Below, one piece after another: positions 43,911-52,517 of a DNA stretch of 64,000 bases; the first letter of the stretch is position 1, and every line of letters starts with the position of its first letter. A model generated the notes under the pieces. That model did not search any database, had not been told where the DNA came from, and was given only the letters and a program-made list of their open reading frames with translations. Source of the DNA: Roseibium sp. Sym1 (GTDB taxonomy: Bacteria; Pseudomonadota; Alphaproteobacteria; Rhizobiales; Stappiaceae). Where the stretch lies: NCBI RefSeq assembly GCF_027359675.1, contig NZ_CP114786.1, positions 6,112,501 through 6,176,500 of the forward strand, read 5' to 3'. Made by a program: the position numbers and the translations under genes.

Positions 43911-45673
43911 GTCTCCAACGCCCCAATTTCGGCGAGGCGTTCGGCAAGCTGCTCCGCCGATGGATGAAAGAATATGTCCTTCAGAGTCAGCCCCGGGCCG
44001 ATATCGTGTCTCAGTGAGGACAGGAGCTTGATCGCCGATATGGAGTCGCCCCCCATATCAAAGAAATTATCGTCCGGTTTGATCACCGGCACCGACAGCA
44101 CGTCGGCAATGCGAAGAGAGAGCTCATCTTTCAGCAGTATGGGCTCTTTCACGCAACTTTCGGGTTCCGGACCCGCGAGGGCAAGGCGTTCCAATGCGGC
44201 AAGGTCGACTTTGCCGTTTGACGAATGCAACATCTTGGCCAGCGGAATGATCCGCGACGGCACCGCCTCCTTGGGCAGCATCTGGCGGCCGAACGCGCGC
44301 ACCTCCTCTACGGACACCGCCGCGGATGTGCTTTCATAGAAGAGGACCAAGCGGTCGTGTAACCCTTCCTTCACGCAGATGGTCGCCACTTCCGTAACGG
44401 CTGGATGCTGCCGGAATTGCTCTTCGACGGCCCCTAGCGACACGCGCACGCCGCGAAGCTTCACCTGCCGGTCCTTGCGCCCCAACAGGAGCAGATCACC
44501 ACTCTCGGTAAAGCGGCCGTAATCGCCAGTGGCGTAGGTCCTGAGATCGCCATCGGGCGAGCGTTCAACACCAAAGCCCCCCTGATCCTCGCCGATATAG
44601 CCCGCTGCCAGATCCGGCCCCGAAAGGACAACCTCTCCCGCGCCCTCCTCGTCGGTGTCGCGCAGGGTGATCGCCGTGCCCGGAATGGGCCGCCCCACGG
44701 GAACGCTTCCGTCAGACCCGTCCTCCTGCTGGATCGGGTAGCAAAACTTGAGCACCGTGGATTCGGTGGGGCCATAGAGGTTGTAGAGTTGATGCCCCGT
44801 CCCGACGACATCGCGCCACGCCCGCACATCGGCCCAATAGAGTGGCTCGCCCGAGATCAGGGCGTGCTGCACGGTCTCAAAGCGGTCCCGCATCGCTCGG
44901 TTCGAGCTCAGAAGAAGTGCAATGCCGCGCAAATGCGTGGGCAGCGTGCACCAGTCTGTCACCCCGTGATCGCTGATCCACTCCGACAAGACCTCGGCAT
45001 TGCCGCGCATATCGGGGGGCAAGCGTGTCACCTGCGCGCCAACCGAAAGCGGCACAAGGTATTCCTTCAGGGAAAAGTCAAAGGGCAGCGGCGCAACCTG
45101 GCTGAAACATCGATCAGAGGTCACATCGAACCGGTCGCAATGCCAATCGACATAGGCCGCAAGCGCCGTGTGCCGGCCAACCACGCCTTTGGGCTGGCCT
45201 TGCGAACCGGATGTGAAGAATATGTAGGCGCGGCCATCTCCTTCCGGAATCGCCAAGGATGCACCGGGCTCCGACATCGACAACTCTTCGAGTGTCATGG
45301 TTTCCGGGAGTTCCCCATCGTCGGGCAGGGCGTCCATCAATGAGGGCAGTATGTCTTCACAGCCAAGGATGCCTCGGCACCCGGTCGCCTTCAGAACATG
45401 CGCGATCCTTGCGGGGGAAACGGAGGCTGACAGCGGCACGAACACGCAGTCCGCCATCCAAAGGCCCAAAACGGCGGCCAAGTCCTTGCAGCTTCCGCTG
45501 TCCACGACACCGACGTGGTCACCGGGCGACAGCCCCCTGGCGCGCAGCCCATTGGCAATCCTCCGGGACAGGTCCGCCAAGTCGCCGTAACTCAACACAC
45601 CGTCGAAAGCAGACACCGCAATCCGGTCCGGCACTTGCTCACAGACTTTGATGATGCGGGCGGCAATCCTCAT
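43907..45673 (-). CDS. NRPS A-PCP (stand-alone loading module)
   Basis: 588 residues from ATG 45673 (GGGAGG lies about 6 bases upstream; a GTG at 45679 is the alternative). A domain near 1-500 (FFTSGSQGQPKGVV; the last G of the usual STG is Q), then PCP near 515-580 (DMGGDSISAIKLL). The pocket reads D F K C L S L V L, with no match I know. There is no condensation domain, so it probably loads an amino acid for use as a starter or for modification in trans before transfer to the A-PCP-C protein. Its stop overlaps the next start by 4 bases. Confidence 0.85.
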   Translation of the reverse strand: MRIAARIIKVCEQVPDRIAVSAFDGVLSYGDLADLSRRIANGLRARGLSPGDHVGVVDSGSCKDLAAVLGLWMADCVFVPLSASVSPARIAHVLKATGCRGILGCEDILPSLMDALPDDGELPETMTLEELSMSEPGASLAIPEGDGRAYIFFTSGSQGQPKGVVGRHTALAAYVDWHCDRFDVTSDRCFSQVAPLPFDFSLKEYLVPLSVGAQVTRLPPDMRGNAEVLSEWISDHGVTDWCTLPTHLRGIALLLSSNRAMRDRFETVQHALISGEPLYWADVRAWRDVVGTGHQLYNLYGPTESTVLKFCYPIQQEDGSDGSVPVGRPIPGTAITLRDTDEEGAGEVVLSGPDLAAGYIGEDQGGFGVERSPDGDLRTYATGDYGRFTESGDLLLLGRKDRQVKLRGVRVSLGAVEEQFRQHPAVTEVATICVKEGLHDRLVLFYESTSAAVSVEEVRAFGRQMLPKEAVPSRIIPLAKMLHSSNGKVDLAALERLALAGPEPESCVKEPILLKDELSLRIADVLSVPVIKPDDNFFDMGGDSISAIKLLSSLRHDIGPGLTLKDIFFHPSAEQLAERLAEIGALET

Positions 45674-45675
45674 GA

Positions 45676-47304
45676 TCACCCTCCCGCCATGGAGTGCTTG
45701 ACCCCGGCAAAGGGGCCTGCACGGCAGAAGGTTGCGATCTCGCGCTCCAGCCGTTTGGTCACCAGATCAGGCAGGTCCCGTTTCGAAGACAGCTGATGGG
45801 CGAGCATTCGGTTGCACCGGTCCAGGTATTCCCGCACCCAATCGACATCCATGCCCTTGCCCGCGAGATAGGGCAGGATCCAGAAATCCATGTCATACAT
45901 CGGCATCCAGGTGCTGCCCTCAACGGAAGCAAAGATACGGTCCGTGGCAGTGCAAGCCGCCTCCCAGTCCATCGTCCGGTGGCTCCAGCGATACCCGGAC
46001 CCCTTGAGGCCGAACTCCGCGGCCCTGCCGTGGATGGGAGAGCGCCTATTGTAGAACCAGGGCTCCGCCCGCACGAAGGTTGGGCGGTTGGCGTTGATGA
46101 ACTCGATTGTCTCTTCCACGGTCTCATCGGTTTCCCCCGGGAAGCCGACGATGAAGGAGGCAAAGACCGCAATGCCATTGGCGCGCAGGTTCTGAATGCC
46201 CGCCGCGTAGTTTTCCGGCGCGGCCTTCTTGTCCATCGTGAGCAGCACGTCGCGTGACGCGGATTCAATGCCAAGGAACACCGCAACGCAGCCGCTTTCG
46301 GCCATCAATCTGAAGGTTTCTTCGCTGCGGACGTTGGAACAGCGAAAATAGGCGTACCAGCTGAAACCGAACCCTCGCCGTATCATCATGCGAAGAATGT
46401 CTTCGAAGCGACGGATCGGCACATTGAACGTGTCATCCACGAAAACCAGTTGGCGCACACCGCATCGATGCAAGGCCTCGAATTCAGCCTCAACATCCTC
46501 CAGCTTGGCCAGGGTCAAAGGGCCTGCCCGGATCGGATAGTCGCAAAACGAGCAGGAGAACGCGCAACTGCGGGCGGTCCGCAACTGGGCTGTCGCATCC
46601 GACAGCGACGACGCGAACCGCGCCCAATCGATCGGCGACATGTCCTCCATGATCCGGGAGCGCCCGGTTTCCACATACCCGTTTGCGGTTTTGACAAGGC
46701 AATTGGGCACGGCACGGGGATCGCTGCCATCGCGGTATGCAGCCACCAGCCTGGCAAGGGTTGCCTCGCCGCTTCGCGACACAACATAGGCATCCGCGCC
46801 CATGTCTTCTGCCACCATCAAAAAGCTTTCGGGATCAAGATCCTGATGGAGGTTGTAAATCAGCGGACCGCCGAGGACGACATAGGCGTCGGGGTTGATT
46901 TGGCGGACCCGGTCAACGGCCTCGGACGCCGGCAAAGGCGTCATGTAGAGGGTCGTCGTCAACGCGACGCACCGGGCCTCGGATACACAGGCCTCCAGCC
47001 TGTCCAGCTGGCTGGCATGGGTCCCCACCGGAACCGCTTTCAGGCCTTGCTTCGTCAGGTGATCCGCAATGCAGATAGGGCCGAGCTGCGGCATCTCGGT
47101 CCAATGATGGTCTTCGCCTCTCAAGTGGTTCAGAACATCGAGAAAACTGCGCTTTCGCCCTCTGAATTCGAGGCAATTCAGACGCAGCGTGCGGAACTCC
47201 CCTGAGTTTTCACCTCGTGCCCCGACAGCGCGCTCGTGCTCAGAGAAGCCAGCATCGAAATGACCAACGACGCAACAATCAATGCTGATGCCAACTTGCT
47301 TCAT
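45676..47304 (-). CDS. radical SAM enzyme with B12-binding-like N-terminal domain
   Basis: 542 residues. The [4Fe-4S] motif is CAFSCSFC (CxxxCxxC) near residue 247. The N-terminal 190 residues resemble a cobalamin-binding Rossmann domain (VVLGGPLIYN near 141) but lack a clear DxHxxG cobalamin-ligand motif. FVDDTFNVPIRRF near 289, IESASRDVL near 347, and IVGFPGETDETV near 386 are familiar blocks in B12-type radical SAM proteins found in natural-product clusters, including PhpK-type methyltransferases. It is the first gene of the minus-strand cluster, ending 3 bases before the A-PCP start. It probably modifies an amino acid or peptide intermediate by methylation or C-C bond chemistry. Substrate unknown. 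Confidence 0.82.
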   Translation of the reverse strand: MKQVGISIDCCVVGHFDAGFSEHERAVGARGENSGEFRTLRLNCLEFRGRKRSFLDVLNHLRGEDHHWTEMPQLGPICIADHLTKQGLKAVPVGTHASQLDRLEACVSEARCVALTTTLYMTPLPASEAVDRVRQINPDAYVVLGGPLIYNLHQDLDPESFLMVAEDMGADAYVVSRSGEATLARLVAAYRDGSDPRAVPNCLVKTANGYVETGRSRIMEDMSPIDWARFASSLSDATAQLRTARSCAFSCSFCDYPIRAGPLTLAKLEDVEAEFEALHRCGVRQLVFVDDTFNVPIRRFEDILRMMIRRGFGFSWYAYFRCSNVRSEETFRLMAESGCVAVFLGIESASRDVLLTMDKKAAPENYAAGIQNLRANGIAVFASFIVGFPGETDETVEETIEFINANRPTFVRAEPWFYNRRSPIHGRAAEFGLKGSGYRWSHRTMDWEAACTATDRIFASVEGSTWMPMYDMDFWILPYLAGKGMDVDWVREYLDRCNRMLAHQLSSKRDLPDLVTKRLEREIATFCRAGPFAGVKHSMAGG

Positions 47305-47746
47305 CCACCTCTATCTCTTGTAACAATCAACTAAAGGAAGACATCTCCATAGTTCCTCAACTGGGAATAAAAATCAAACTTTCTGCGCGCCCGGCCCCAG
47401 AATTGCAACTCAAAAGCGAAGCCGCTTTTTGCCCGGGCTTTTGGCGCCCTCAACGGGCGGAGGTCTGCGAGAGCGCATTGATGCGGGATCGACAGGTTAG
47501 GTGGTCTGATTCGCCTTCGCTTGCGGTCCAACCGGGCGTCAGCGGTCCATGGGTCAGCCGGATCGAGTGCCGGCCGCTCCCTGTTCATGGCAATCGGCAA
47601 GTGTTCGCACACGTCGCGCCTGTGCAGGGCCCGATCCACTTCAAATTGCAAAGCGAGCATATCCATACCTGCTGGCCAATTCCGGGAAATTGAATCACAC
47701 TTGCCGAGGAGGTGCCCGCAACCCATGCCACGGACGACAATGTAAG
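47305..47746. other. divergent intergenic region between radical SAM gene and acylase gene
   Basis: About 440 bases holding the promoters of the main minus-strand operon and of the plus-strand acylase. A perfect small hairpin, AAAAGCG-AAGC-CGCTTTT, lies at 47412-47429. A GAGGAGG sequence at 47706-47712 is too far from the annotated acylase start to serve as its ribosome binding site. No clear -35/-10 pair was recognised. No credible gene is inside. Confidence 0.45.
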
Positions 47747-49951
47747 ATGCAATCCCAGAAGGTGTCACAATCGGCCGGGCCAGCGGCAGAAAAAGGCCGC
47801 ATAGACAGGGATGCCCTGGGTGTGGCGCGCATCCGGGCCGCGAGCCGCAAAGACGCGATGTATCTGACAGGCTATGCGATGGCGGCCGACAGGATCTTCC
47901 AGATGGACCTCTCGCGCCGAAGGGCCGCGGGGCGGCTGGCGGAGATATGCGGGCCAGATGTGCTCGCTTCGGACCGCCGGGCGCGCACCCTGGGGTACCA
48001 TCGCACCGCAACAATGGCCGCCGAGCAATTGCCGAGGGACCACCAGAACCTGCTCCAGGCCTTTGCGGATGGCGTGAATGCCTATTTGAACGGCGGGCAG
48101 TTGGACAGCCGGTTTCCCTTCAAAGATCTGGCCTATGCGCCCGAGGCCTGGACGCCCGTCGATACGCTGTCGCTTCAGGTGTTGTTTTGCGATTTTCTGA
48201 CCAATGAAATCGAAAGCAAACGATGCAGGACAATCCTGAAATCGGAACTCCCCGAAGATCTCTACGACGCTCTGACCAGTGAGTTCGACGTCTTCACATC
48301 GCCTTTGATTGGCGCCGAGGGCCCGCCTGTCACCTTTCCGGACGATCCCTGGCAGCATTTGGGCACCCGGCCGGATGAGCGTCCCGGGCCGGGTACGATC
48401 ATCCCGGGATTTCCCCTGACCGTGCCGGGGTCAAACGCATGGACGGCAACCGATCCGTCCAACAGCGTGGCTCCCCTGCTGGCGAACGATCTGCATCTTG
48501 GCTTGACCCTGCCAAGCCCGCTTCTGCCGATCGCATGGCAATATGGCACGGTATCGGCAGCCGGATTTGCGATCCCGGGGCTGCCCTATTTTCTCTGTGG
48601 GGCCACGTCGAAAATCGCCTGGGGTCTGACGAATTTCTGCGCGGACACATTAGATTTGATTGCCATATCGCCGTCCGAGGATGGCAGGACTTGCCAGACG
48701 GCATCCGGACCGCACCCCCTGCGCGAGGTGACCGAGACCATCCATGTCCGGGGGGCCGATCCGGTGAAGCACACCCGCACGGAAAGCGTCTGGGGCACCG
48801 TTCTGGACGAACCGCTTGCCGGCAAAGCTGTCGCCTGCCGCTGGACCGCGCTTGATCCCGCACATGTCGATGCCGGATGGCTTGATGTCGAAACGGCGCA
48901 AAGTGCCGAGCAGGCCCTCGATATTTGCCGGAAGGCTGGGGGGCCTCCGGTGAATTTCCATGTCGGGGATATCGACGGTCATGCGGGCTGGGGTGTCACG
49001 GGTCGGATTCCCGTCCGCGAGGGTGAGGACCATTTGACGTGTCTGGATGGGGCGTGCCAGCCTCCAGGGCCCGCCAAGACCCTGCCGGCTGAGATGCTCC
49101 CGCGTGCTTTCGACCCGCCGACCGGCCATCTGGTCTCTGCCAATCACCGGATGGTGGCGCGCAGCAAAGACCTTCAGCTGGGCCAGAATTTCGGCAGCGG
49201 TTTCCGGTTTCACCGCATCAGCCGCGTGCTGGACCGCGAGGAAGGCCACGAACTGCCGGTATCGCTTGCATTACAGCATGATACCGATCCCGGTTTTTTC
49301 GACTTTTATGCACAATTGGCCGCGGATGCCCTGGAGGCCGCGCCGACATGCGAAGGCCCGAAGGACGACATCTTGAGCGCCCTCAGCCGGATGCTCTCAA
49401 GAGACAGGATAGAACCCGGGCTCAGCATCGCTGCGGGGATGCGCGATACGCTATTGAACGAATTGCTCTCAACCCTCATCGGGCCGGGCGTGCTGCGTCA
49501 TCCCGACATGGTCTGGTCCTGGCGCAATGTCGAAGCCCCGCTTCGGGCCCTGCTTGCGGACCGGGCCAGGATCACGTTCCCGTTCACGGCGGCCTTTGAG
49601 GGGTGGGAGGCCTACATTGCAGATGTCACCCTCGAAGCGTCCCGCCATGCACCGATGCGCCATGTCTCCGACGTAAGATCCGAGTTCGCCGGTCTTGTCT
49701 CCGGCTGGAGTGCATCGGACCTGTCATTGCCAGGGGAAGAGCATCTTGGAACCCGGTATTCGGTATGCGTGGGGGCGGGGCGCGCCGGTGCCGTGGCGCG
49801 CCTGCTGACGCGTCCCGGCGGGCCGCTGCACTTTCAGCTGCCGGGCGGTGTTTCGGAGGACCCGAACCATCCCCATTACGGATCGACGCACGAATTGTGG
49901 CGCACAGGAACGCCAACGGAGTTGCCCTTGACCACGGCGGCTGATGCGTGA
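47747..49951 (+). CDS. penicillin acylase-family Ntn-hydrolase
   Basis: 734 residues from ATG 47747; the ribosome binding site is weak, so the start is uncertain. RDALGVARIRAASRKDAMYLTGY and AADRIFQMDLSRRRAAG form the alpha-subunit opening of this family. The beta-subunit N-terminal nucleophile is the Ser of PGSNAWTA near residue 231, where self-cleavage occurs. NDLHLGLTLPSP follows, and the C-terminus carries HPHYGSTHELW. The normal size is 700-800 residues. These enzymes hydrolyse amides, for example PvdQ removes a fatty acyl chain from a pyoverdine precursor. Unlike PvdQ, no signal peptide is visible, so it may act in the cytoplasm. It is divergent from the NRPS operon whose FAAL module would attach a fatty acid. 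Deacylation of a lipidated prodrug or self-protection is inferred. Confidence 0.85.
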   Translation: MQSQKVSQSAGPAAEKGRIDRDALGVARIRAASRKDAMYLTGYAMAADRIFQMDLSRRRAAGRLAEICGPDVLASDRRARTLGYHRTATMAAEQLPRDHQNLLQAFADGVNAYLNGGQLDSRFPFKDLAYAPEAWTPVDTLSLQVLFCDFLTNEIESKRCRTILKSELPEDLYDALTSEFDVFTSPLIGAEGPPVTFPDDPWQHLGTRPDERPGPGTIIPGFPLTVPGSNAWTATDPSNSVAPLLANDLHLGLTLPSPLLPIAWQYGTVSAAGFAIPGLPYFLCGATSKIAWGLTNFCADTLDLIAISPSEDGRTCQTASGPHPLREVTETIHVRGADPVKHTRTESVWGTVLDEPLAGKAVACRWTALDPAHVDAGWLDVETAQSAEQALDICRKAGGPPVNFHVGDIDGHAGWGVTGRIPVREGEDHLTCLDGACQPPGPAKTLPAEMLPRAFDPPTGHLVSANHRMVARSKDLQLGQNFGSGFRFHRISRVLDREEGHELPVSLALQHDTDPGFFDFYAQLAADALEAAPTCEGPKDDILSALSRMLSRDRIEPGLSIAAGMRDTLLNELLSTLIGPGVLRHPDMVWSWRNVEAPLRALLADRARITFPFTAAFEGWEAYIADVTLEASRHAPMRHVSDVRSEFAGLVSGWSASDLSLPGEEHLGTRYSVCVGAGRAGAVARLLTRPGGPLHFQLPGGVSEDPNHPHYGSTHELWRTGTPTELPLTTAADA

Positions 49952-50423
49952 CCTGAATGCCGCCGGAGCAAATCGCACAGGATGCGAGGGCCGGAGCCTC
50001 GCCGCCAAGCGGATCCTCTCCCACTGGAATGGCCACCGTTAAGCTGGACAAACGCGGGACCACATGGCGGACAGGCCCCCAAAGAGGGGATGGCTCTGAC
50101 TGAACGATGGTTCTTGCATCAGGCTTTGCCCAGAGCTTCGCAACCGTGTCCGGTCATGGGATTTGCGCGTCGACGAACCGAAGACGGAAAGGGGCCCCGC
50201 GGGCCCAAGACCATCGACAAGGATAGCAAGGAAAGCGTGGCGCTCCGTGTCGGCAGAAAGCTGAACGCAGGCAACGTCGTCAATGCAGTGAGCGACCTGT
50301 TCATCTCGCGCGGCATTCCTTCGTTCTGAAGAGCCCTGCGTTTTCCAGAGACCGCCGGCTCTCATTTTCAGAAGAGAAGAGATCCGAAAAAATCTAGATA
50401 AATCAGCATGATATAAGAGGAAG
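49952..50423. other. intergenic region with IS remnant beside tRNA-Ser
   Basis: About 470 bases between the acylase stop and the tRNA. The only recognisable content is the IS3-type orfB fragment (50100-50328). The stretch 50340-50423, just downstream of the tRNA 3' end, is AT-rich in part and could hold a terminator for the tRNA, but no clear hairpin was seen. Confidence 0.6.
50100..50328 (+). pseudogene. frameshifted remnant of IS3-family transposase (orfB, integrase core)
   Basis: Translating from 50100 gives LNDGSCIRLCPELRNRV, closely resembling the start of the DDE region in IS3-family orfB proteins. In a different frame, about 50160 onwards, the text continues as RRRTEDGK...KESVALRVGRKLNAGNV, then DLFISRGIPSF, which matches the strand before the SDNGPEF catalytic block. 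The match stops at the stop codon at 50326-50328, so the catalytic Asp-Asp-Glu is lost. So this is a short, broken internal fragment of roughly 75 residues. Adjacent bases 50040-50100 may be part of an IS end. It lies between the acylase gene and tRNA-Ser and is probably a scar of past insertion at this boundary. Confidence 0.75.
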
Positions 50424-50513
50424 TGGCGGAGAGGAAGGGATTCGAACCCTCGAGACGGTTGCCCGCCTACTCCCTTAGCAGGGGAGCGCCTTCGACCACT
50501 CGGCCACCTCTCC
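50424..50513 (-). tRNA. tRNA-Ser (anticodon GCT)
   Basis: On the minus strand the sequence starts GGAGAGGTGGCCGAGTGG and ends with CCA. The acceptor stem GGAGAGG pairs with CCTCTCC near the 3' end, the anticodon stem is CTCCC/GGGAG with loop CTGCTAA (anticodon GCT, serine AGC/AGU), the T loop is GGTTCGAATCC, and a long variable arm is present as expected for serine. CCA is encoded. The 3' end points toward the accessory region, the usual target for integrases. Confidence 0.97.
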
Positions 50514-50916
50514 GGTAACGCCCGTGTACGAACAAAAGCCTTCGAGTTCAAGGCGTTTTTTTCGCGCCTCGCGCCTTTTCCCCATCGTGCGGGCGCGCAG
50601 GCCGGTCCCGCGTGGCCAGGCTCCGGAGCCCGACACCGTCCCGGGCGTCGCCTGGCCGCCGGACGGGCCCGCGCACGATCAGGGAACAGGAGGACGCCGC
50701 CTGAAACCTGATGCGGTATCGGCCCGTCAACCGCCTCCCCCCGCGAACGTCCCCCAATTCCTGTCAACTCTCCGCAATTCGGCCCCAGTTCTTTGCTGCG
50801 ATGGTGCTTCTCCGCAGACCTCCAACAATCGGAGCACCACCATATCCGCGCCTTGCCACGCCGCGCCCCTTTCGCCTGCATTTCTGCCCCGGATCTTCGC
50901 GGACCGGGTCGCGTGG

Positions 50917-51561
50917 ATGTGCGCGTTCTGGCTGCATCTGGTGGTGTTCGTGATCCTGACCGATGCGGCCACCTGGCGGCTGCCCGAAGCACGGCCACCG
51001 GTTCCGGTCGAGGTGGATCTCCTGCCGGAGACGGGATCACCGGTCCTGCCAGACGTGGCACCGGTTTCCGAGGAGCCGGCAACGGACACGGACATGACGG
51101 CCCTCAGGGAGGCGCCGGTGCCGGAGCCGGTCCCGAGCGGCTCAAAAGCCGGCCCGGTCGACGAAGCCGCGCCCACATGGGTCACGGCGACAACCCTGCT
51201 TGCGGCCGATGTCCTCAGGGACCCGCGCTCGCGCCAGGCGCGCGAGGCGCTCGCCACCCTGGCGGGGGCGGATGGCCGGGAACAGATCTGCGCGCTGGAA
51301 GCCATGGAACAGCTGCGCAGGGACAGGCCGGGCTTCCGGCCGACACGGCTTGCGCCGCACGCCTTCAGGAACGCAACATTCAGGGAGCGAATGGTCCATG
51401 TCACCGCGGGCGCGGTGCGCAGCAACCGGATCTGGTATGAAATCGCCTATCGGTGCCGCCTGGAAACGGACAAGGACACGATTGTCGGCTTCGAGTACGC
51501 GCTGGGAGCACCGGTGGACCGGGCGCTCTGGGACGAACACGGACTGGCTCCGATCCATTGA
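50917..51561 (+). CDS. DUF930 domain protein, probably membrane-anchored
   Basis: 214 residues from ATG 50917. A longer frame to 50524 exists, but its first 131 residues are low-complexity and would run into the promoter of the neighbouring tRNA. Residues 2-15 (MCAFWLHLVVFVI) form one membrane anchor; a Pro/Glu-rich linker follows, then a C-terminal domain: LAADVLRDPRSRQAREALATL, EQICALEAMEQLRR, and WYEIAYRCRL with VGFEYALGAPVDR. These match what I know of DUF930, a family of unknown function found mainly in Hyphomicrobiales. Likely it is periplasmic. The start is the least certain part. Confidence 0.75.
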   Translation: MCAFWLHLVVFVILTDAATWRLPEARPPVPVEVDLLPETGSPVLPDVAPVSEEPATDTDMTALREAPVPEPVPSGSKAGPVDEAAPTWVTATTLLAADVLRDPRSRQAREALATLAGADGREQICALEAMEQLRRDRPGFRPTRLAPHAFRNATFRERMVHVTAGAVRSNRIWYEIAYRCRLETDKDTIVGFEYALGAPVDRALWDEHGLAPIH

Positions 51562-51701
51562 AGAGACCGGGCACGCGGCGCGCTTGACCGCTTGTCGAAT
51601 AGGGTGTTCGCGGGAGATGGACGCGGCAGGCAGAGTGTCGCCGCCGCGTCAGTTGTGTCTTTCCGGTTCAGGTGCCGTCAGGCCGGCAGCCTTGGCGGAC
51701 C

Positions 51702-51971
51702 TCAATGCATCGACAGCCATTCGCGGGCCGAGCGCTGGGCTTCGGCAATTTCCGAGGCGGTCATCTCGCCGGAGATTTCCTTGCGATAGCGGGCAGCATC
51801 GCTATTGCCCTTCAGCGCGGCAATGTTGAACCACTTGTGGGCCGTAACGAGATCGGTCGCGCCGTGACGGCCGCAGGCACTGTCCAGTCCCATCTGGAAC
51901 ATGATGTCCGCAGTGACCGGCTTTTCACCAAACGAGGCCATGTCGGCCGAATGCATTTCAAAACGAGCCAT
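51702..51971 (-). CDS. small Sel1-repeat-like protein
   Basis: 89 residues from ATG 51971, with GGGGAG 5-10 bases upstream. The upstream in-frame region lacks a good site and looks non-coding. The sequence MGLDSACGRHGATDLVTAHKWFNIAALKGNSDAARYRKEIS resembles a Sel1-like repeat (a pair of helices, with A-x-x-W-x-x-x-A-A-x-x-G). Proteins of this size with one repeat are common in alphaproteobacteria and may bind other proteins. No signal peptide. Function unknown. Confidence 0.75.
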   Translation of the reverse strand: MARFEMHSADMASFGEKPVTADIMFQMGLDSACGRHGATDLVTAHKWFNIAALKGNSDAARYRKEISGEMTASEIAEAQRSAREWLSMH

Positions 51972-52517
51972 GTTGCTCCCCTTTCCTCTTCTGTCAGACT
52001 TCCCTGGCGCGTCCCGCTTGATAACAAGCTGTCGGGAAGCGCCTTCCCCGTGAAGCGATCGTGTTGCCGGATCTGTTCTGGATCCTTGAGACAACCCGAT
52101 CTAAGAAACGCAAGCTTTCGTGAAGCTTTTCCCGTCGTTTCATGAAGTCTACTTGAGCAGCGGTGATTAAAGGGCCGGTTAAAAATCACGTTTAACGCAA
52201 TCCGAACAAAGATTTAAGCAAATCTGAAATTTACACGCCGGTAAGCATAAGGTTTCGATTCTCTCTTTTAAATCAGTCCCATTCGTCGAAAAATTGACGG
52301 GGCGCCTCAAGACTTTGTTCACCATGGACTCGTTTGCCCAACATTTGGGGCCTTTTTGTTGAAGGTCCGGTTCGGCCGGGCCGCGGACCGGCAAGCCCAC
52401 TGCTGTCCAGCAGAAGATTTCTGCCGGCATGACGTAAGGAGACGGCTTTTCAGAGGTCTTCTCAGTCGATACATTCCGTTTCCGTAAACGGAAGGCATTC
52501 AGTTTTGGGAGGAACAT
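51972..52517. other. intergenic region upstream of DUF2147 gene
   Basis: About 545 bases. Two small perfect inverted repeats are visible: AGATTT-AAGC-AAATCT at 52210-52225 and TTCCGTTT-CCGT-AAACGGAA at 52474-52493. The AT-rich stretch near 52150-52260 may hold the divergent promoters for the Sel1-like and DUF2147 genes. No gene is apparent. Confidence 0.5.
52474..52493 (+). promoter_or_regulatory. perfect 8-bp inverted repeat upstream of DUF2147 start
   Basis: TTCCGTTT (52474-52481) and AAACGGAA (52486-52493) pair across a 4-base loop, ending 25 bases before the ATG. Could be an mRNA hairpin in the leader or a repressor site. No further evidence. Confidence 0.35.

Noticed and set aside
47412..47429. 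AAAAGCG-AAGC-CGCTTTT hairpin as a terminator
   Set aside because: Only 7 bp with a short T-run and located in a divergent promoter region where a terminator is not expected. Listed only as a note within the intergenic region.
1..50423. Search by eye for a duplicate of the tRNA-Ser 3' end or an integrase gene
   Set aside because: None was recognised in the window, so no att site or island length is claimed.
50039..51082. 347-residue minus-strand open frame
   Set aside because: It runs straight through tRNA-Ser and has no family similarity, so it is not a gene.
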